Made by a program: the position numbers and the translations under genes
Assembly: GCF_024679245.1 (NCBI RefSeq)
Contig: NC_090177.1
Location: forward strand, 24,034,950-24,098,949
DNA from: Pseudorasbora parva
Taxonomy: Eukaryota; Chordata; Actinopteri; Cypriniformes; Gobionidae
Direction: 5' to 3'
Length of the DNA stretch: 64,000 nucleotides
The notes under the pieces: generated by a model
What the model saw: the letters and a program-made list of their open reading frames with translations, nothing else
Told to the model about the DNA's origin: nothing
Database searches by the model: none
Shown: in pieces, positions 39,990 through 57,900 of the stretch
Numbering within the stretch: the stretch's first letter is position 1
How the letters are laid out: every line of letters begins with the position of its first letter

Positions 39990-42570
39990 TAACACTCAGC
40001 ATCAGTCTGAGATGATAGTTAGTTGACTATGTTGCTAAGTTACTTCATAGTTAGTACAATGTCTAATGTGGACCATCAAAACAAAGTGTAACCAAACGAT
40101 TCAATAGTTTTTGGAAAGCTCCCCAAAGAAACAACAAAATAGAAAAAATGTTGGATTGCATGTTGAGAAATGTATGGTCAATATCCCAGAAATGTAATTA
40201 CATTTATATTGTTTAAACACTGTCCCAGAGTTTCCATCTCACCATGTCAGTGTTCCGTTGCAAAGGGATCTTATGTGTTATTTGCAAAGGTAACTTAAGA
40301 TTATTTTCCTGGAAAGCCTTTTTCTAAAGAAATCACTCACACAGTCTTACAGGGTCAGTGAGAGTGTGATGTGAGATGATTGAGATGTTCTGGTTGCTTA
40401 GTTTAGTACAATTATGTTTAGGCTTTTATGAATTTACCAGTTATTGTAAGATATTTCTTTTTATTGTTCATGTGTGCTAATGCATGATAAATCGTTTTTT
40501 TTTTTTCAAGACTTTCCCTTCTGGCCCCCCTTGACCTCGGTCAGTGTCTTTTTATTTAAATAATAAATGTGTGTGACACATAAACCTCAGCAGGTGGTCT
40601 GATTCCTCTCCAGATCTGCTTCCTTGTGAAGATTGCATGTGATGTTGCCCATGGGGCTGCAGGACCTGTGGTTATGGACGTGATGTAACTGACCCCTTTT
40701 GTCTCGTGGGTCTGATGGAATGACTCTCATTCCTTTAGTCAAATGGAGTGTTTGCTGGACGGCCCTTTATGACACTCACATCATTAAGTAGACCTCATAT
40801 TAATCCTACCAGAGATGTGATGTCAGAGCTCTCTGAGCCCTGATAGCGATCGCTGAAAGAGCAAATGTTTGGAGGACATAATGTGGTATTCTCTCACAAT
40901 CCTCAGACATCAGTCACACCACATGTATCAGGCTGGAGGGAGCGCTTTGGATGATCAACAACAGGGTGAACGAAAATCCCCAAATCCCAGTTCTCGTGTT
41001 TGCCAAATGTAGTTTTATGCTGCGTATAATTTTGTGTCCTGTGCTGTCCATTTGTCTTGAAGAACATCTTGGGAATGGTTGTCTTCAATTGATGGCACAA
41101 CAAAAGACTTTTTTTTCTTCTTTTTTTTTTTTTACAGTAATAGCATTATCCATTTTGTCCTGATCTGATCATTTATCATTCTAGGAGTGGTAGAAGAATA
41201 GTTTGGTGTGCAATAATACATCGCAATAGAGGGAAAACCTGTTCGATCATGTAATGGGATTTGTCAAGGATGTTTTCAGATATACTTCAGACTTGACAGT
41301 TTGAGTTTCAAAAATCACTTTAAGCCTATTGTAGCAGTTACTGTTTCATTGTAACTAAGGCAAGAAAAAATTGTGTACAAACATTTTTACAAACAAATCA
41401 TGATTCTCTAATGCCTTTTGTACTAAAATTGATTCAAAATTTACAGACAATTAAGGAACAACTGATGCAAACACATGCACAAAAATCACATACTTTGGGT
41501 GGCCTTATAATTGTGTTAAAATTCAATTTTATAAATTTTTAAATGTATTACACAAATTTAATCTTATAAAGTTAAAGCACGAAAAGGTGTGTTATAGCTC
41601 AAGCTGCGAGGCGTCTCTGTATAACAATGCAAATACAAATATAAAGGTGTTGATTGCGTTTAAGGATGGCACTGGGTTTTCCCCTTGGATGAAATCACGG
41701 GGCTTCCCTAAGGCCAGGGCCCCTAAGATCATCACTGCGTTTCGCCCCACTAGCTTAAGCCCTGCTTATAATTTATGAGGGGATACATGCATAGTTCAAT
41801 TTGTCCATTTTTCTTTGGGTCTTGTGTGACCAGTTCAAGTTGTTCAACGTGTCAGGATGTGTCCTCCGGAGGACGCAGCCTTTGAAATTGAACGAAATGA
41901 GACACAGCTATACTGATGTGTTCAGTCTACAGGTTTGTAGTGCTTTTTTTCAAAGAGACATCGCCACCTACTGGCCTGGCATGTATAATACAGCGGTTTT
42001 AGTCTTTTCCGCAGATCTGTGTGAATGGGGGATCGTTTTGACAGCGTTGTTGTCTTGTGCACAAAACTTTTTTTTTAATAAAAAGAAAAACATTCCCGTT
42101 TTTAGTAAATCGTTGTCGTGTAAAAGTACCCCATAGGTATAACATAACAGGCCTCGATGTGGTCCCTCGATGCACTTTGTGTCATGAATCACTTCTAAAG
42201 CATTCCGTATCAAATAGCCTTGGCCGAGGTGTCAGGTGTAGTATTGATGTGGTAAACCTCAATGGATTTCATTACATGGAGAAGCTGTGAATCTAATTTT
42301 CATAGACATATTGGACATGACAGTTTCTCTCTTGCAATATTTTCAGTTGCAGCATAGTAGATGGTTTTAACATTAGACTGTTTGAGGTTATTTTGAGTTC
42401 AAGAATTTTGGACATTATGCAGTAGCTAGTGCTAGTTTTATTGCTGTAGTTGCGATTTTCTATCTTTGATCCTCAGAGATCCTTTGTCCACGTAAACTCT
42501 CCTCCTCGCCTTGCATTAAGACAATACAGGCACATGTCCTCTTCCAGGCAGATAGTTAGTTGATTGGAAC
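39990..42570. other. No gene recognised
   Basis: Unassigned sequence. ACATCGCCACCTACTGGCCT near 41960 resembles the end of a common fish MITE, but no partner end was found. Confidence 0.35.
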
Positions 42571-42574
42571 TTCT

Positions 42575-42912
42575 TAATTATTGCCCTGATGGTTGAAATG
42601 GGAATTTTCAATGCTTTAGTTATTTCCTACAGCCACTTTCTATTTTGTGAAGCTCAACAAATCTTTTGCTGCACGTCAGAGCTGTATTCTTTGGTTTTAC
42701 TCATTGTGATGAATTATTAAGGGAATTTGACCTTTGTGTTTCCTTATATTTATACTCCTGAGAAACATAGCTAAACAAATTTATGTCCTTAGTTACCCTG
42801 GTGTGCTAAAACAAAGGTAAATATTAATGGGAATATACTTCGGAGATATTTTTATTCTCTCTTGAGGGAAAATTCTAGGGGTGCCAATAATTCTGACCAC
42901 AACTTTATATAG
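42575..42912. mobile_element. Tc1-like remnant end
   Basis: The stretch ends GGGGTGCCAATAATTCTGAC, a frequent Tc1 terminus, preceded by ACTCATTGTGATGAATTATT and other Tc1-type blocks. There is no usable transposase frame. Confidence 0.5.
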
Positions 42913-43914
42913 AGCTGTGATTAATATAGTTTACATTTTGTGACGAGTGTACTGCATGTATGCAAAGTTGGATGTAATTTATTTCAAACTTTTAATATAT
43001 TGCTTGGTATAGTTTACATTTTGTGATGATATTGACAATCAGGCAGTTGAGGTTTGCTATATAGTATATAACGCTTTAAAGCATCATGTTCTTAAAGAAA
43101 GAAAATAAATGATATTCTTGCTGGTATCTACTGACCCCTTGTTTGTCATTATGTGCGGTAGCTTTGCTTTTTCTCTGTAGTATCTGTAGTAAATTTTGTG
43201 CCAAAATGAGTTTGATAAAATACTTCAGCAATTTGCCATATCATTGAGCCCCTGATACAAGAAAAATGCTGGTCATGCTCCTACATTCCTAGATAAATGT
43301 TAGACAATATACTTGACGTTTTCCATGACTCTGCTGACTGTGCCACAAATATTTACCAATGACAAAAGTATTCTGAAAGCATCACAGACAGATTATTCAG
43401 TACAGCATACTTTTCAAATACTTTAGAGATTTTTAAACATAAAATATTGTACTGTTTTCGGTTCATGAACTTAACCACTCTTACCACACACTTTGTTAAG
43501 TGGCTGTAATTTAATTCACAGACCCTCTGAGTACTAGCAGCAGTAGCAGATGATTCATTTTATCATGAAGTCTATAGGGACTCGTATATCTGGAAGCTTT
43601 ACATTAAAACCATGCAAGGCAGAGTGACAGCTTTGAGTAATGCTGGACAGCAGCGTGGCTGATTTTTTACTCCTGCACTCTTCCTGTGATAGAGGCCTTG
43701 GAGGGACACTTAAGGTACTTGTAAATAGTGCTTGTAAATTATAGTGTAGTGATTCATAATTCATAATTATTTCATTGGAAGTCAATACATGTGAATTTGA
43801 TTAAATGTGAAAGTATTGTATGTTATTTCTTAGGGCTATACACCAAGAACCAGGGATCAAGGTTCCCTGGGGGAAAAAGTTATAAATAACTAAGTGAAAT
43901 AGAATTTGCCTAAG
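42913..43914. other. No recognised feature
   Basis: AT-rich sequence without a supported ORF, TIR pair or exon. Confidence 0.35.
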
Positions 43915-44640
43915 TTTTGTTGATCAACGTAACTGTAACAAAGGAGTCCACTTATAGCAAGTTGTAGAACCCAAGTTTATTAATAAACCTGAAAAGATAC
44001 AAAATAAAGACTCGACTCGACTCAACGAACACTCACAAGGTTACATATAACAATACTAGACAAAGACACATGGCATGAGCGCTAAATATACAGACTACTA
44101 ATGACTAGACAAGGGACATATGTGCACAATCACACACACAAAAAGTAGAGATCCTGTCCTGGAGCTGATTCTAAACATTTTATTGGCCATGTCAATCACA
44201 ACATTGTTGGTTGCTGCACCCAACCCTGATCCCTAAACCTACCCGTCACTGATCGCCCCCTAAACCCTCATTCACTATTCCCTACTTTAGTCCACTAATC
44301 TAGTTCACTTGAAGGAGTGAATGAAAATAAGTGTGTGAAGTCGGACAGCCGTTGAGTGTACATCGACTACATTCATCATTGCGGTGCAATGTGGGACAGA
44401 ATAAGTGCACTCGAACATGTCCACTATGGTTTCGGACACCACTACAAATGGCTGTCCCCTAAAATAGTGCCCTATTTGAGGGTATAGGGCCCGGGGGCGA
44501 TTTCGGATTCAGCTAAGAACTTGACAAGGGAGCACATGGCAGGATCACATGACACAAACAAGGGAACAAAAAAATGACTATCAAAACAAATCACTAGACA
44601 TTACAGTAACCTTAATATATAAGGTTATGACACCAAAAAC
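43915..44640. repeat. Composite repetitive segment, class unknown
   Basis: Minus-strand TTTATTAATAAACTTGGG looks like a polyadenylation region. A second block with CACTATTCCCTACTTTAGTC and AATAGTGCCCTATTTGAGGG lies within it. It reads as one mobile element inside another, but I cannot classify either. Confidence 0.35.
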
Positions 44641-45318
44641 TACTAGCCTAACTCATATCAATTTTAAATATTGTTTAAGACAGTCAGTAATAAAATAAGT
44701 ACAAATAATAAAATTACAAGCAAGAGCATAAATTAATACAACAGAACAAACATCTACAAATGAAACAAACAGTTTACTAGATTTTCAGGTAGAGACGTAG
44801 AAATCAAATGTAAAATATCACTGCATAGTCTTCACTATATATAGATTATCCCTTATTAAAGTTATTCAGTCAAGAGCTGTGAGCGATTTTTTTTCTCTGT
44901 TTGTTTGATTAACAAATTAAAACAGATAGCAGTAGGAATATTAGGCTGCTGTCACTTTATTTCTAAAGTTTTTTTATTTTATTTCTCACATGTTTATGTT
45001 AACTTAAGACATAAACAACTACGCTTACAATGATACTCAAGAAGTTCAAGTTAGTAAAATTTTAAGTTGGCAAGGCTTAAAATGTGCAAATGATCAACAT
45101 TAATGGTCCAGCAACACCACTACTGAATAACATTTTTTAAATGATAATCATTTTTTTCAAATATTTCTTTCTTAAAATAGTCTTTTAATGCAATTGTTAG
45201 GGAACTGAAATCATTAAGTGGAATCAGAACCGCAACCAACACTTTATGATTCCCATCCTCAGTTACTTTACATGCTGTTTGATTTACTAAGTATTCATAT
45301 TAGTATTTACAACATATA

Positions 45319-45539
45319 CCCCCAGTTTCACAGACAAGGCTTAGGCATGTTTAAAATGCACGTTTGAGCTGTTTTAGCTGAAAGCAACTTGCACTGACAT
45401 ATCTAAAAACATCTCAGAGCCATTGTTTTTTCTCATGATGCACACCAGTAATGTTTTTTAGGCTCGTTAAAAGCTACTTTAATGCCCTAATTGAACTAAG
45501 GCCTAAACCTGGCTAAATCTAAGCACTGTCTGTGAAACC
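45319..45539. mobile_element. MITE with CAGTTTCACAGACA ends
   Basis: The left CCCAGTTTCACAGACAAGGC and right GCACTGTCTGTGAAACC ends are inverted; inner AAGGCTTAGGC pairs with GCCTAAACC. Confidence 0.65.
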
Positions 45540-48500
45540 ACACCACAATTTGTGTATGTGAGTATTTAGTGTTGCCAAGCATTTAGACAGCTCATGATGA
45601 CCCATGAATAGTTTGAGTCCATTTATTTGAAAAGCCCAGAAACTGTTAACTTCATAGACTAGACAATAATCTTTATTCCTGGACTATATGACGCCTGCTA
45701 TCAAGATGTCAAGACATGCATGTTCAGTATCATGCATTTGTATCTGGAAGACATCCAACTTTCTCTAGAACCTGCTGAAATATACGTATATGAGTTATGT
45801 ATCCCTGTCATGAACTGAAATCTGGCTGGAGACATTCATGAGCTTGAATAGTTGCTGTAGCTTTATGTAAAATCTTAATCTTAATTCTCATTAATTACCC
45901 TTTATATGAGAGGGAACATCCTGTAATATTATCACTCTCTGAAGTGAAATTAGTCCTTCTATTTTCTCTTTCTCTCTCATTCCTTACATGTCTGGTCTGT
46001 CATGATGGGGTATTACTTGGGAAGTCACTTATGTGAGGGAATTGCATCAAGGTATTAAAGGCTCATATTGCCCAGATAATGGCTTATTAGGAGATCAGTA
46101 TTCTGTGTTGGCACTGGGTTTCTTGAAGATAGAAAAGGAAGCTTGTCCAGAATCTTTTTTTTTTTTTTTTTTTGGTTGGGGGGGAGAATAAAAATAAAAA
46201 CGTATCCCAGATGATAAAATCACACAAACACATTTATCATCAGCATGACAGTAATACAGTTTAACCTGATTAATTAGAGGTTGCTCTTGTGGGGATTAAA
46301 AAATATAAACCTTAATATTAAATAACTAGGCTAATGTTTAGAAGCAATCAAGAGTTTATTAGGATCATTATTCTCCTGACAGTATCTATGCCATATAATT
46401 TTTAAAGGCCATATACATTTTCAGGGTTGTTCTGTTATGTGGTTGTGTAATTCTGTACCATCCATCCATCCGACTAGCTGATCATATTTGTATAAGATAA
46501 ATAAGGAAAAAGAGACACTGTATTATTATTTTTTTTTAAATAATACCAGTTAATTTTAGAATTGCTTCTAGACATTGAAAAGACATTGATATTTCTTTTG
46601 GATCAAGTAAAACTTGCACCAAGTGAAGTCTGTTTCGTGAATTAATCAAGTCAGTCAAACTGGTTCACAGATTAGTTTGAATAACTTATTAGTGAATTGG
46701 TTGAAATTGTAATAAAAGTCATGGGAATTCATTGGTCAAAGAATCTGGGAAATGCGTAAAAACAAAAGCTTGATGAATAGTTTTTCACAGATATACTGTA
46801 GTTATGTGGTGACATGATGAGTTTTGATAGGATTGCCTCCTTTGAGAAATTAGAAATCTGACCCCCCCCCCCCCCCCCATTATGAAATGAAACAATGGCA
46901 TGAAAAAGTGTTTGATTTGAAAAAGGCCCAAAGTTTAGTTGTTGTTTTTAATCATATTTATGTTTTGGGAACCAGAAATCCGTTGCAAATTCATAACCTC
47001 TTTAGAAAAACACAAGGTTCTGCTGTGCGGACTGCAATTTTTCTAGAATTTTTAGAACTGGAAGGAAAAGAGTGATGATCTCTAAAGTCTTGTGTTCTGG
47101 TTCTGCACCCACTGGCAGTTATGTGGTTTCATTCATAGAAGGTGAACAAACAGGAAATCCAGTGTCCGGCTCGATTAGTGGCTAAAAATGCTTCGAGCTT
47201 AAAGCTCTGTGACTGTCCCCCAGGATCTCAAACTAACTTAAAAAAAATATTTGTGTCACTAAATGACCTCACACACAAGTGAATTCACCCCTGAATCAAT
47301 TGCAGATTTACATTAATCATGATTAATCAAAGGTGAAATGTCCTCATATAGTGTCCAGTTTCCCTCTGAACAGACTATACCATTGCCTCGCGAGAGAGAT
47401 TTTCCTTTATTGTTCACAGCACACCTGTGTTGGCATGCATCCACTACAGGGACCTTTAGTTTCTCATCTTACTGTCCTCAGTGGGACAGCCTCTCTCACT
47501 AAGGCTAGTTTTTTGGCAACATGATACCACATACTATCCAAAGCTCTTTTCTGTCACATGTTTTGCCTTTATTTATCGTATCTTTAGGACTAAATGGTTG
47601 TTTTGTGCTTTAATTCACATAGAAATGTAAATATACGTATTTACTTTCCCTCATTTTGTTTCAAACTTATGTAATGACAAATATCACATATGAATACAAT
47701 TCCAAAATTGAGAAGATGTTGCCCTCTAGTGGGAGTTATATGTACTATTTTTAATGGTTAACTCTCAATATGTACATTTCAACTCTGTGTTTGGTGAATA
47801 ATAAACAGGTTTCTGCTAAATGCAAAATGATGATAGAATTCTCAGTTTAAAGAAAAACTTATTGTAGAATTATTAGACTCAATTAGACTGACCAAAAATT
47901 AGACATTACATCACAAATTTAGACATTCCTATTTAATTTGTATTTTCCAGAATAAGCTACTTTACTGTATTTACTGTATATATATTTGCATGATCGCATA
48001 TAAATGGAGCAGTGCAGAGCAAAGTGAGTGTTTCAACTTTTCATATCAATTCCTATTAAAATTAAGCTTCCAAAGGCATGAACTGAAAATGCGCCAGACT
48101 GAACGTGCCGTGAATGAATGCTGCGGCCGCCCTTACCTCAGCTCTGCTCAGCTCTCATGATGAATGTAATCTGACTCCTGCTGCGTTTGTGCCGTGACAC
48201 TCACGCTCGGCTCACTCACATTATATTGAACAGACACGTTCAGTTTTTAATTGTAGTGTCTGTTCTCTAACTGAACTGATTTTAATAAAATGAACGCAGT
48301 GGGGAAATTGATCCAGTGATCCAGTAACAGTGGCTTTGGGAGTGGCCAAGTTGGGCAGCGAAACAAGTGCATTCTGGGAGTTGTTGTCTTTCATCCTCAT
48401 GAGACAAAAATATATTTTCTGTCTTTTCTCAGTCTAGAAGTCACCAAATTCAAACGTGACACGTTTGAATGGGCAATAAAATTTCTTTTTTTATTTTAAG

Positions 48501-48634
48501 ATATCTTAAAGTAATACAACAATAATAAAAAGCTTAATGTAGATAGAAAAAAATAGTAGAACAAGTTTTATTAACCCTTGTGCGTCATTTAAAAAAAGTT
48601 GCACAGGTCCAGGAGACCCATGGCAGATTATTGT
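45540..48634. other. No gene recognised
   Basis: Mostly AT-rich. It includes a poly-C run at 46862-46879 and a ZNF143-like motif at 48369. No exon is supported. Confidence 0.35.
48369..48387 (+). promoter_or_regulatory. ZNF143/Staf-like motif (intronic)
   Basis: GCATTCTGGGAGTTGTTGT is a near-perfect match to the ZNF143 SBS consensus, inside the presumed long intron and probably carried by an old repeat. Confidence 0.35.
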
Positions 48635-49333
48635 TTAAAGGTGCACTATGCAACTTTCCATCCACTAGAGGGTACCTATTCAAAACAAATGCGTAGTTTG
48701 ATGACAAGTTTGAGTGCAGCATCTTGGGACATGTGGTCTTCACCTCACAGCCGGTGGAAAATAGGACTCGGGCAGAAATCATGTTCATGAATGCGGTTAT
48801 TAACGTTACTGTAGTGTAAAGCAGAGCATTGCCGAGCGGTGTGGAGCTGAGCACGGCTGCTGGAGCGATTGTTACACAAATACCCGCCTCGCGAACACCG
48901 GGACTTTTATCATGACAGGACGGGACACATTCGCCAGGCGCCTGCACTGATCCGCTCTTCCGGTTATGATTATGAGGTAATGCAGCACTTTTTATCATAT
49001 TAGATACATTTAAGTGTGTCGAATGTACATTTAAATGATCTTATGACGTTACTCTGTGTGTTCACTTGTTCACACTGCTAAGAGTAAAGCACTTCTTCCA
49101 AATAAATCCCGAAACCGAGGGTAGCGCAGATATGACGCAATTAACAGGCAACTTCCTCAGACGCTATGCTGAAACGTCCCGGTCCTTAGTTAAAATAGCA
49201 ATTTTCTCACAATTTACAAATAGTTGGAAACATCTGGGATATTGTAGGTACTCAACTGAACAAAATATATAACACCGGCCTATAGTGGTTTTTGGATATT
49301 TTACTGCAAAAATACTACATAGTGCACCTTTAA
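48635..49333. mobile_element. TTAA-flanked MITE with AGGTGCACTATG ends
   Basis: TTAAAGGTGCACTATGCAAC at the left and TACATAGTGCACCTTTAA at the right; 699 bp. The longer ORFs inside it have no recognisable product. Confidence 0.75.
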
Positions 49334-49550
49334 TTAAAAAAAAACTGAAAAAAGGTTAAAAACGTAAATCTAAACAAGTGGTGTTCCAATTTTGAGTTTG
49401 ATATCTCAAAAAATGTGCTTTAAGTAAGATATAGTTTGAGCCCAATACCAAATTTTCCCCATTAGAGACCAGCAAAACTCCTCTGTTACACACAGTGGAC
49501 GATTTGTCATTTGCAGTACAGTAGTTCACTTACACACACACACAATTATT

Positions 49551-49652
<102 letters not shown>

Positions 49653-50125
49653 TAAACTTTGATTTTATTTTTCCTGCAAAAACAATGTACACAGTGTACA
49701 TCCCATTCCCAACCAACACAAAGTTGCAAATACACTACATACAAAACAACAGAAGAATTTACTGTATACAGTTACAGTAAAAAAAAAAAAAAAACCTATG
49801 CTGCATCCTCTCTGCTGTTCTGTTCTGTTGCCCATTTATGCTAAAGCTCTGATTGCTAATTGTAAAACTGTGTGACGGGTGTTTGCCCTTGTGATCAGTC
49901 ACTGTGTGAAAACAAGATACTTTCTGCATGAAAATTGTACCAAAAGCAGCGAATTGTGTGTAGTGTTTTGAAAAAAGTGTGTGTTAGAACTGCAATTTGA
50001 GTGTAAAGCAGGAACTGTGCTTGTAGTTTAGCAGAATTGGTTCAGGGGGTCGGTGAATGAGTTACATGTTGTGGTCATTGTGTCTCAAGTACCAGAATTT
50101 GTGTGTAAACAATTGAGAAAAACTG

Positions 50126-50398
50126 TAAAGCTACACTGTGTGATATTTTCCCCCATCTAGTGGTAAAAAGGTATATGACCATCCAGTGAATAATAGTTTC
50201 TGTTCCTCTCAATTCCGATTTCATTTTAACTCCTACGGTGGCCGATTTAGTCCAAGATTAACATGGCAATCCCCCTCTTCACATTCAACACGGTGCCATC
50301 GAGTGTTAAAACGTGAAAGTCGAAGCTTGAATTTACGGGTATGGATTTCCTATTCTTTAGCTAAGAATAAACTAAAAAAGTTACACAGTGTAGCTTTA
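50126..50398. mobile_element. 273-bp MITE with TAAAGCTACACTGTGT ends
   Basis: The left TAAAGCTACACTGTGTGA and right TTACACAGTGTAGCTTTA termini pair as inverted repeats. Confidence 0.75.
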
Positions 50399-53309
50399 AA
50401 GGAAATAGGAGTGACAATCCAATAAAAATACTAAAAAACTGAAAAACTAAAAAACTGAAAAAGACAAAAATGTCCTGAAGGTCGCAAAAAAATGGACAGA
50501 AGATGGACATTTTGTTGCATTATTATTTTAAAATTTGTATTTATTTTGTATTATTAACATTTTTGTATTATTTTAATAATTACAAATCAGATGTATGACT
50601 GCTCTAAAGCATGGGTTTCATAGAAGAAAATCTTTCCATTTGATTAATGTGGAAGTATTAAGTGAGAAAATGTCCCATGCGGTGCTTTTACATGTGTCAG
50701 CAGTAACTGAGTGTCAGGGCGGACTCTGAATTTGACTCAAAATGAAGAAGCAAATATCCTGCTTAGGTCAGCATGTCAGGGCACACAAGAGACCTCTACT
50801 GCACATAATTTCACACCCCATCCAGATATCAGAACTCGTAAAGATGCTGAGCTCTTTGTTCTCACAGCCCGGTAGACTATAAAGACAAAAACATCCCATC
50901 TGTTCATAGTTACCTGACATGTGCTCTTCTTCACCCTCATCAGAGTGTAGGTTAAGTGTTATTGGAACTTTAGAAGTTAAGGGATAAAAAAACAATACTG
51001 CCAAGTGCCAACCTCACTTTGATACTGATACACACAAATCTTGCATTATCATGCTATAAATCTAATTTTGATGGATTTATTGTAGCCTTCAGTGCCAGCA
51101 AAGCTATTGAAGTGTATTATATTCTTAAATCAAAGATGTACAGTACACATCTAGTCCTTCAGCAGCATGACTTCCAAGGCTGTGATAGATGTGGCTTTGT
51201 GTCCGTTCTGTTTATTTAGACTTTAAATGCTTGCTTTCTTTTCCCCCTGCAGTTTTCTTTGAGTTTAAACATACAGCTTTGATGGGAGAATTATTAATTC
51301 TTTGATGGGTTAAAAAAAAAAAAAAACTAACAAAACATTGCCTGAATATATAAAGTCACACTTTTAGATCTCATTTGCAGCTTGATTAAAGTGAATTATC
51401 ATGATGCTATAGCATCTTTCCATTATTGTTAGCAATTCCACAATATATGACCCAGCAGGGAATATTTTTAGTTTCATTAAATGGATGTTATGATCTCAAA
51501 TGCATAACATATGATATAATATTTCTTCCTAATCTCCGGTGCATAAATCGGTAGGAGGTGGAAAAAGTGGCAGCAGACCTGTCTAGACAGTTTCATCCTC
51601 AGTTCTTTATCTAAAGATTTGCGTCAGAACATGGTAACTCAGGACGTGACTAGCGTTGTGTTTTTGTTGGAATGGTTATCTGGAAGATGGAACAGCACTG
51701 ATGTTCAGAAGAGACAAACTGGCAAGGCTTGCTTTTCAGCATCAAAACACACCCATGTATTAAAGAGCATTTAATCCCTCATTTAATGGGATTTGTCAAG
51801 TCAGAGCAGGAAAATAACGAGTCAGGAGAATACATTTTTGATGAGTTTTGCCTTGAGAGGGTTTTATTGACAAAAATAGTAATTTTCCCTCTATAAAGCA
51901 GTAGTTCTCAACTGATTTGGCATCGGTATTTTACATTTAAAATGGAGTGGAAACCCAACACAGTACCAAAAATTTGACATAGAAATGTACCTAGATGCCA
52001 AAATATAATTGGTTCTAATTGAAAACCTTATTTTTCAGGGTTGTTTGAATGATCTAAAACCATAGTATGTGCTCCAAATACACATGCTTGTGACAATTAT
52101 CGACTAGTTATTAATTCTTATGTCCAGATACAATTGCATTTCATATGGAACTATTTAGCTTTTTTTGTTCTTGAATGGTTTATGTCTCTGCTTAGATGCA
52201 GCTACACATAAAACTGAGGGAAGCATAGTTATATAAAATAAACCAAACATATTTTCCAAATTGTGAAATTAGAGGAAATGGCTTTTTGTGATGTTGGAAA
52301 GTGCATTGGCTGGGTTTTTTTCTGTCACTATTTATATGAATCTATAAATAAAATAAACCAGAAAGTCATTCTGTGTCCGATCCTGCAACTAAATTGTGTC
52401 CAGCTTTCTCTGGAGTAAGAATGCTTACTTTGTTCATACTGTAAAATTTTATGGCCTTTCATTCTCAAAGACACTAGGGAAAAAAAGAAATGGCATAGTA
52501 GCTTTTCCACACCAGCTTTCCAGCTATGCTTATTGGAAAGACTGCATTCCCACAGCACCACAACCACTTTACAGTTTCCACTGCTAGACGCTTGACACCT
52601 ATCAATGGAACTGCTGCCCATCAGCGGCATTAGAGCATGTCTTGCTGCACTCTGTTTATTATTCTGCTTTATGTCATATTTTGGGCATTTGCATTTAAAA
52701 AAAATAATAATGAAAATGTCACACCTATTAGGTGTCTGTCTGATACGCCCAAGCATGCCTAATAAGTATGCAGGAGTTCAGACAGACACTCCCTGCTCCG
52801 TTAGATCTGCTTTAAAGTGTTTAGGTGTTGTCTGCGGACTCCGGCTAGTGTCCTAATCCTAAAGTGTCTCTCATTAGATAGGACAGGCTTGGCATTGTAA
52901 TGACACTCATTGAACTACTAGGACATCAAAAGGTGCTTTGACTGCTGACATTTCTCTTGAGGGGCCAAAGTAAACTTCATCTTTAAGTACTGGGTAAGGT
53001 ACTAAGCCCTTGGGAGTACTCATTCATTTATCTGTCTTTGTCCAGAACTTCATACCATGCAACCTCTGTTTAGGTCAGTAATTGATGACATCAGTATTAC
53101 ATGGTTTCAAAATGAGTTTTGTTTTGTTTACAATGTGTCTAGTAGTGCTGCTTGCTGAAGTGCTTGCATTAGTATTCTTCTTCCAGTGAAAATTTAGGTG
53201 AATTACACACTTCCACACTTTTTCACGACCAGATATGAATGATACAAATCGTGTGGCTTAATGTGACTTACGATGTTTGCAGAATATCATAGAGACTGGC
53301 ATGGACCTA
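50399..53309. other. No gene recognised
   Basis: Unassigned, AT-rich. ORFs on both strands near 52328-52856 overlap each other and lack any family signature. Confidence 0.35.
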
Positions 53310-53545
53310 GTAAAAGCCTAGCAACTATAGCACCCAGTAACCAGCCAGAGCACTCTAGCAACCACCGAGCAATGCCTTAGTTACAACCAAAACACTAGCA
53401 ACACCTTAGTAACCACTTAGCAGCAATCACCTAGCAGTGCCCTAGCAACCACAACACCCTTGTAACCACCAGTGCCCTTGAAAATGCAAATGCCGTAGCC
53501 ACTCAGAATACCCTAACACCTAGCAACCACCAACACCCTAGCAAT
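53310..53545. repeat. Degenerate minisatellite, CTAGCAACCAC-type
   Basis: Many loose copies of CCTAGCAACCAC / CTTAGTAACCAC-like units in tandem, about 10-20 bp apart. Confidence 0.75.
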
Positions 53546-53554
53546 ACTTACACA

Positions 53555-53760
53555 TGGGGTTGTTTTAAGCCAGTGGTTGGTTAAATGTTTGCTTAAAATG
53601 ACCCAATCGCTGGATTAAAACAACACAATAACTGGGTTAAAACAACCCAATCGCAGGGTTAAAACAACCCAATCGCAGGGTTAAAACAACCCAATTGCTG
53701 GGTTTGTCCATTTTCAACCTAACGTGGGTTATTTTTAAGACAGCATTTCTGTCTTAGAGT
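53555..53760. repeat. Minisatellite of about 22 bp (AACCCAATCGCAGGGTTAAA) within a MITE-like unit
   Basis: Four to five tandem copies of ACCCAATCGCAGGGTTAAAA. Outer sequences GGGGTTGTTTTAAGCCAG and GGGTTATTTTTAAGACAG suggest an enclosing repeat. Confidence 0.75.

Positions 53761-57900
<4,140 letters not shown>

Noticed and set aside
48585..48998. 137-codon minus-strand ORF
   Set aside because: It lies largely inside the TTAA-flanked MITE at 48635-49333 and has no recognisable domain or splice context.
52328..52856. Overlapping ORFs of 142 and 83 codons on opposite strands
   Set aside because: No domain, no splice context, and mutual overlap suggest chance.
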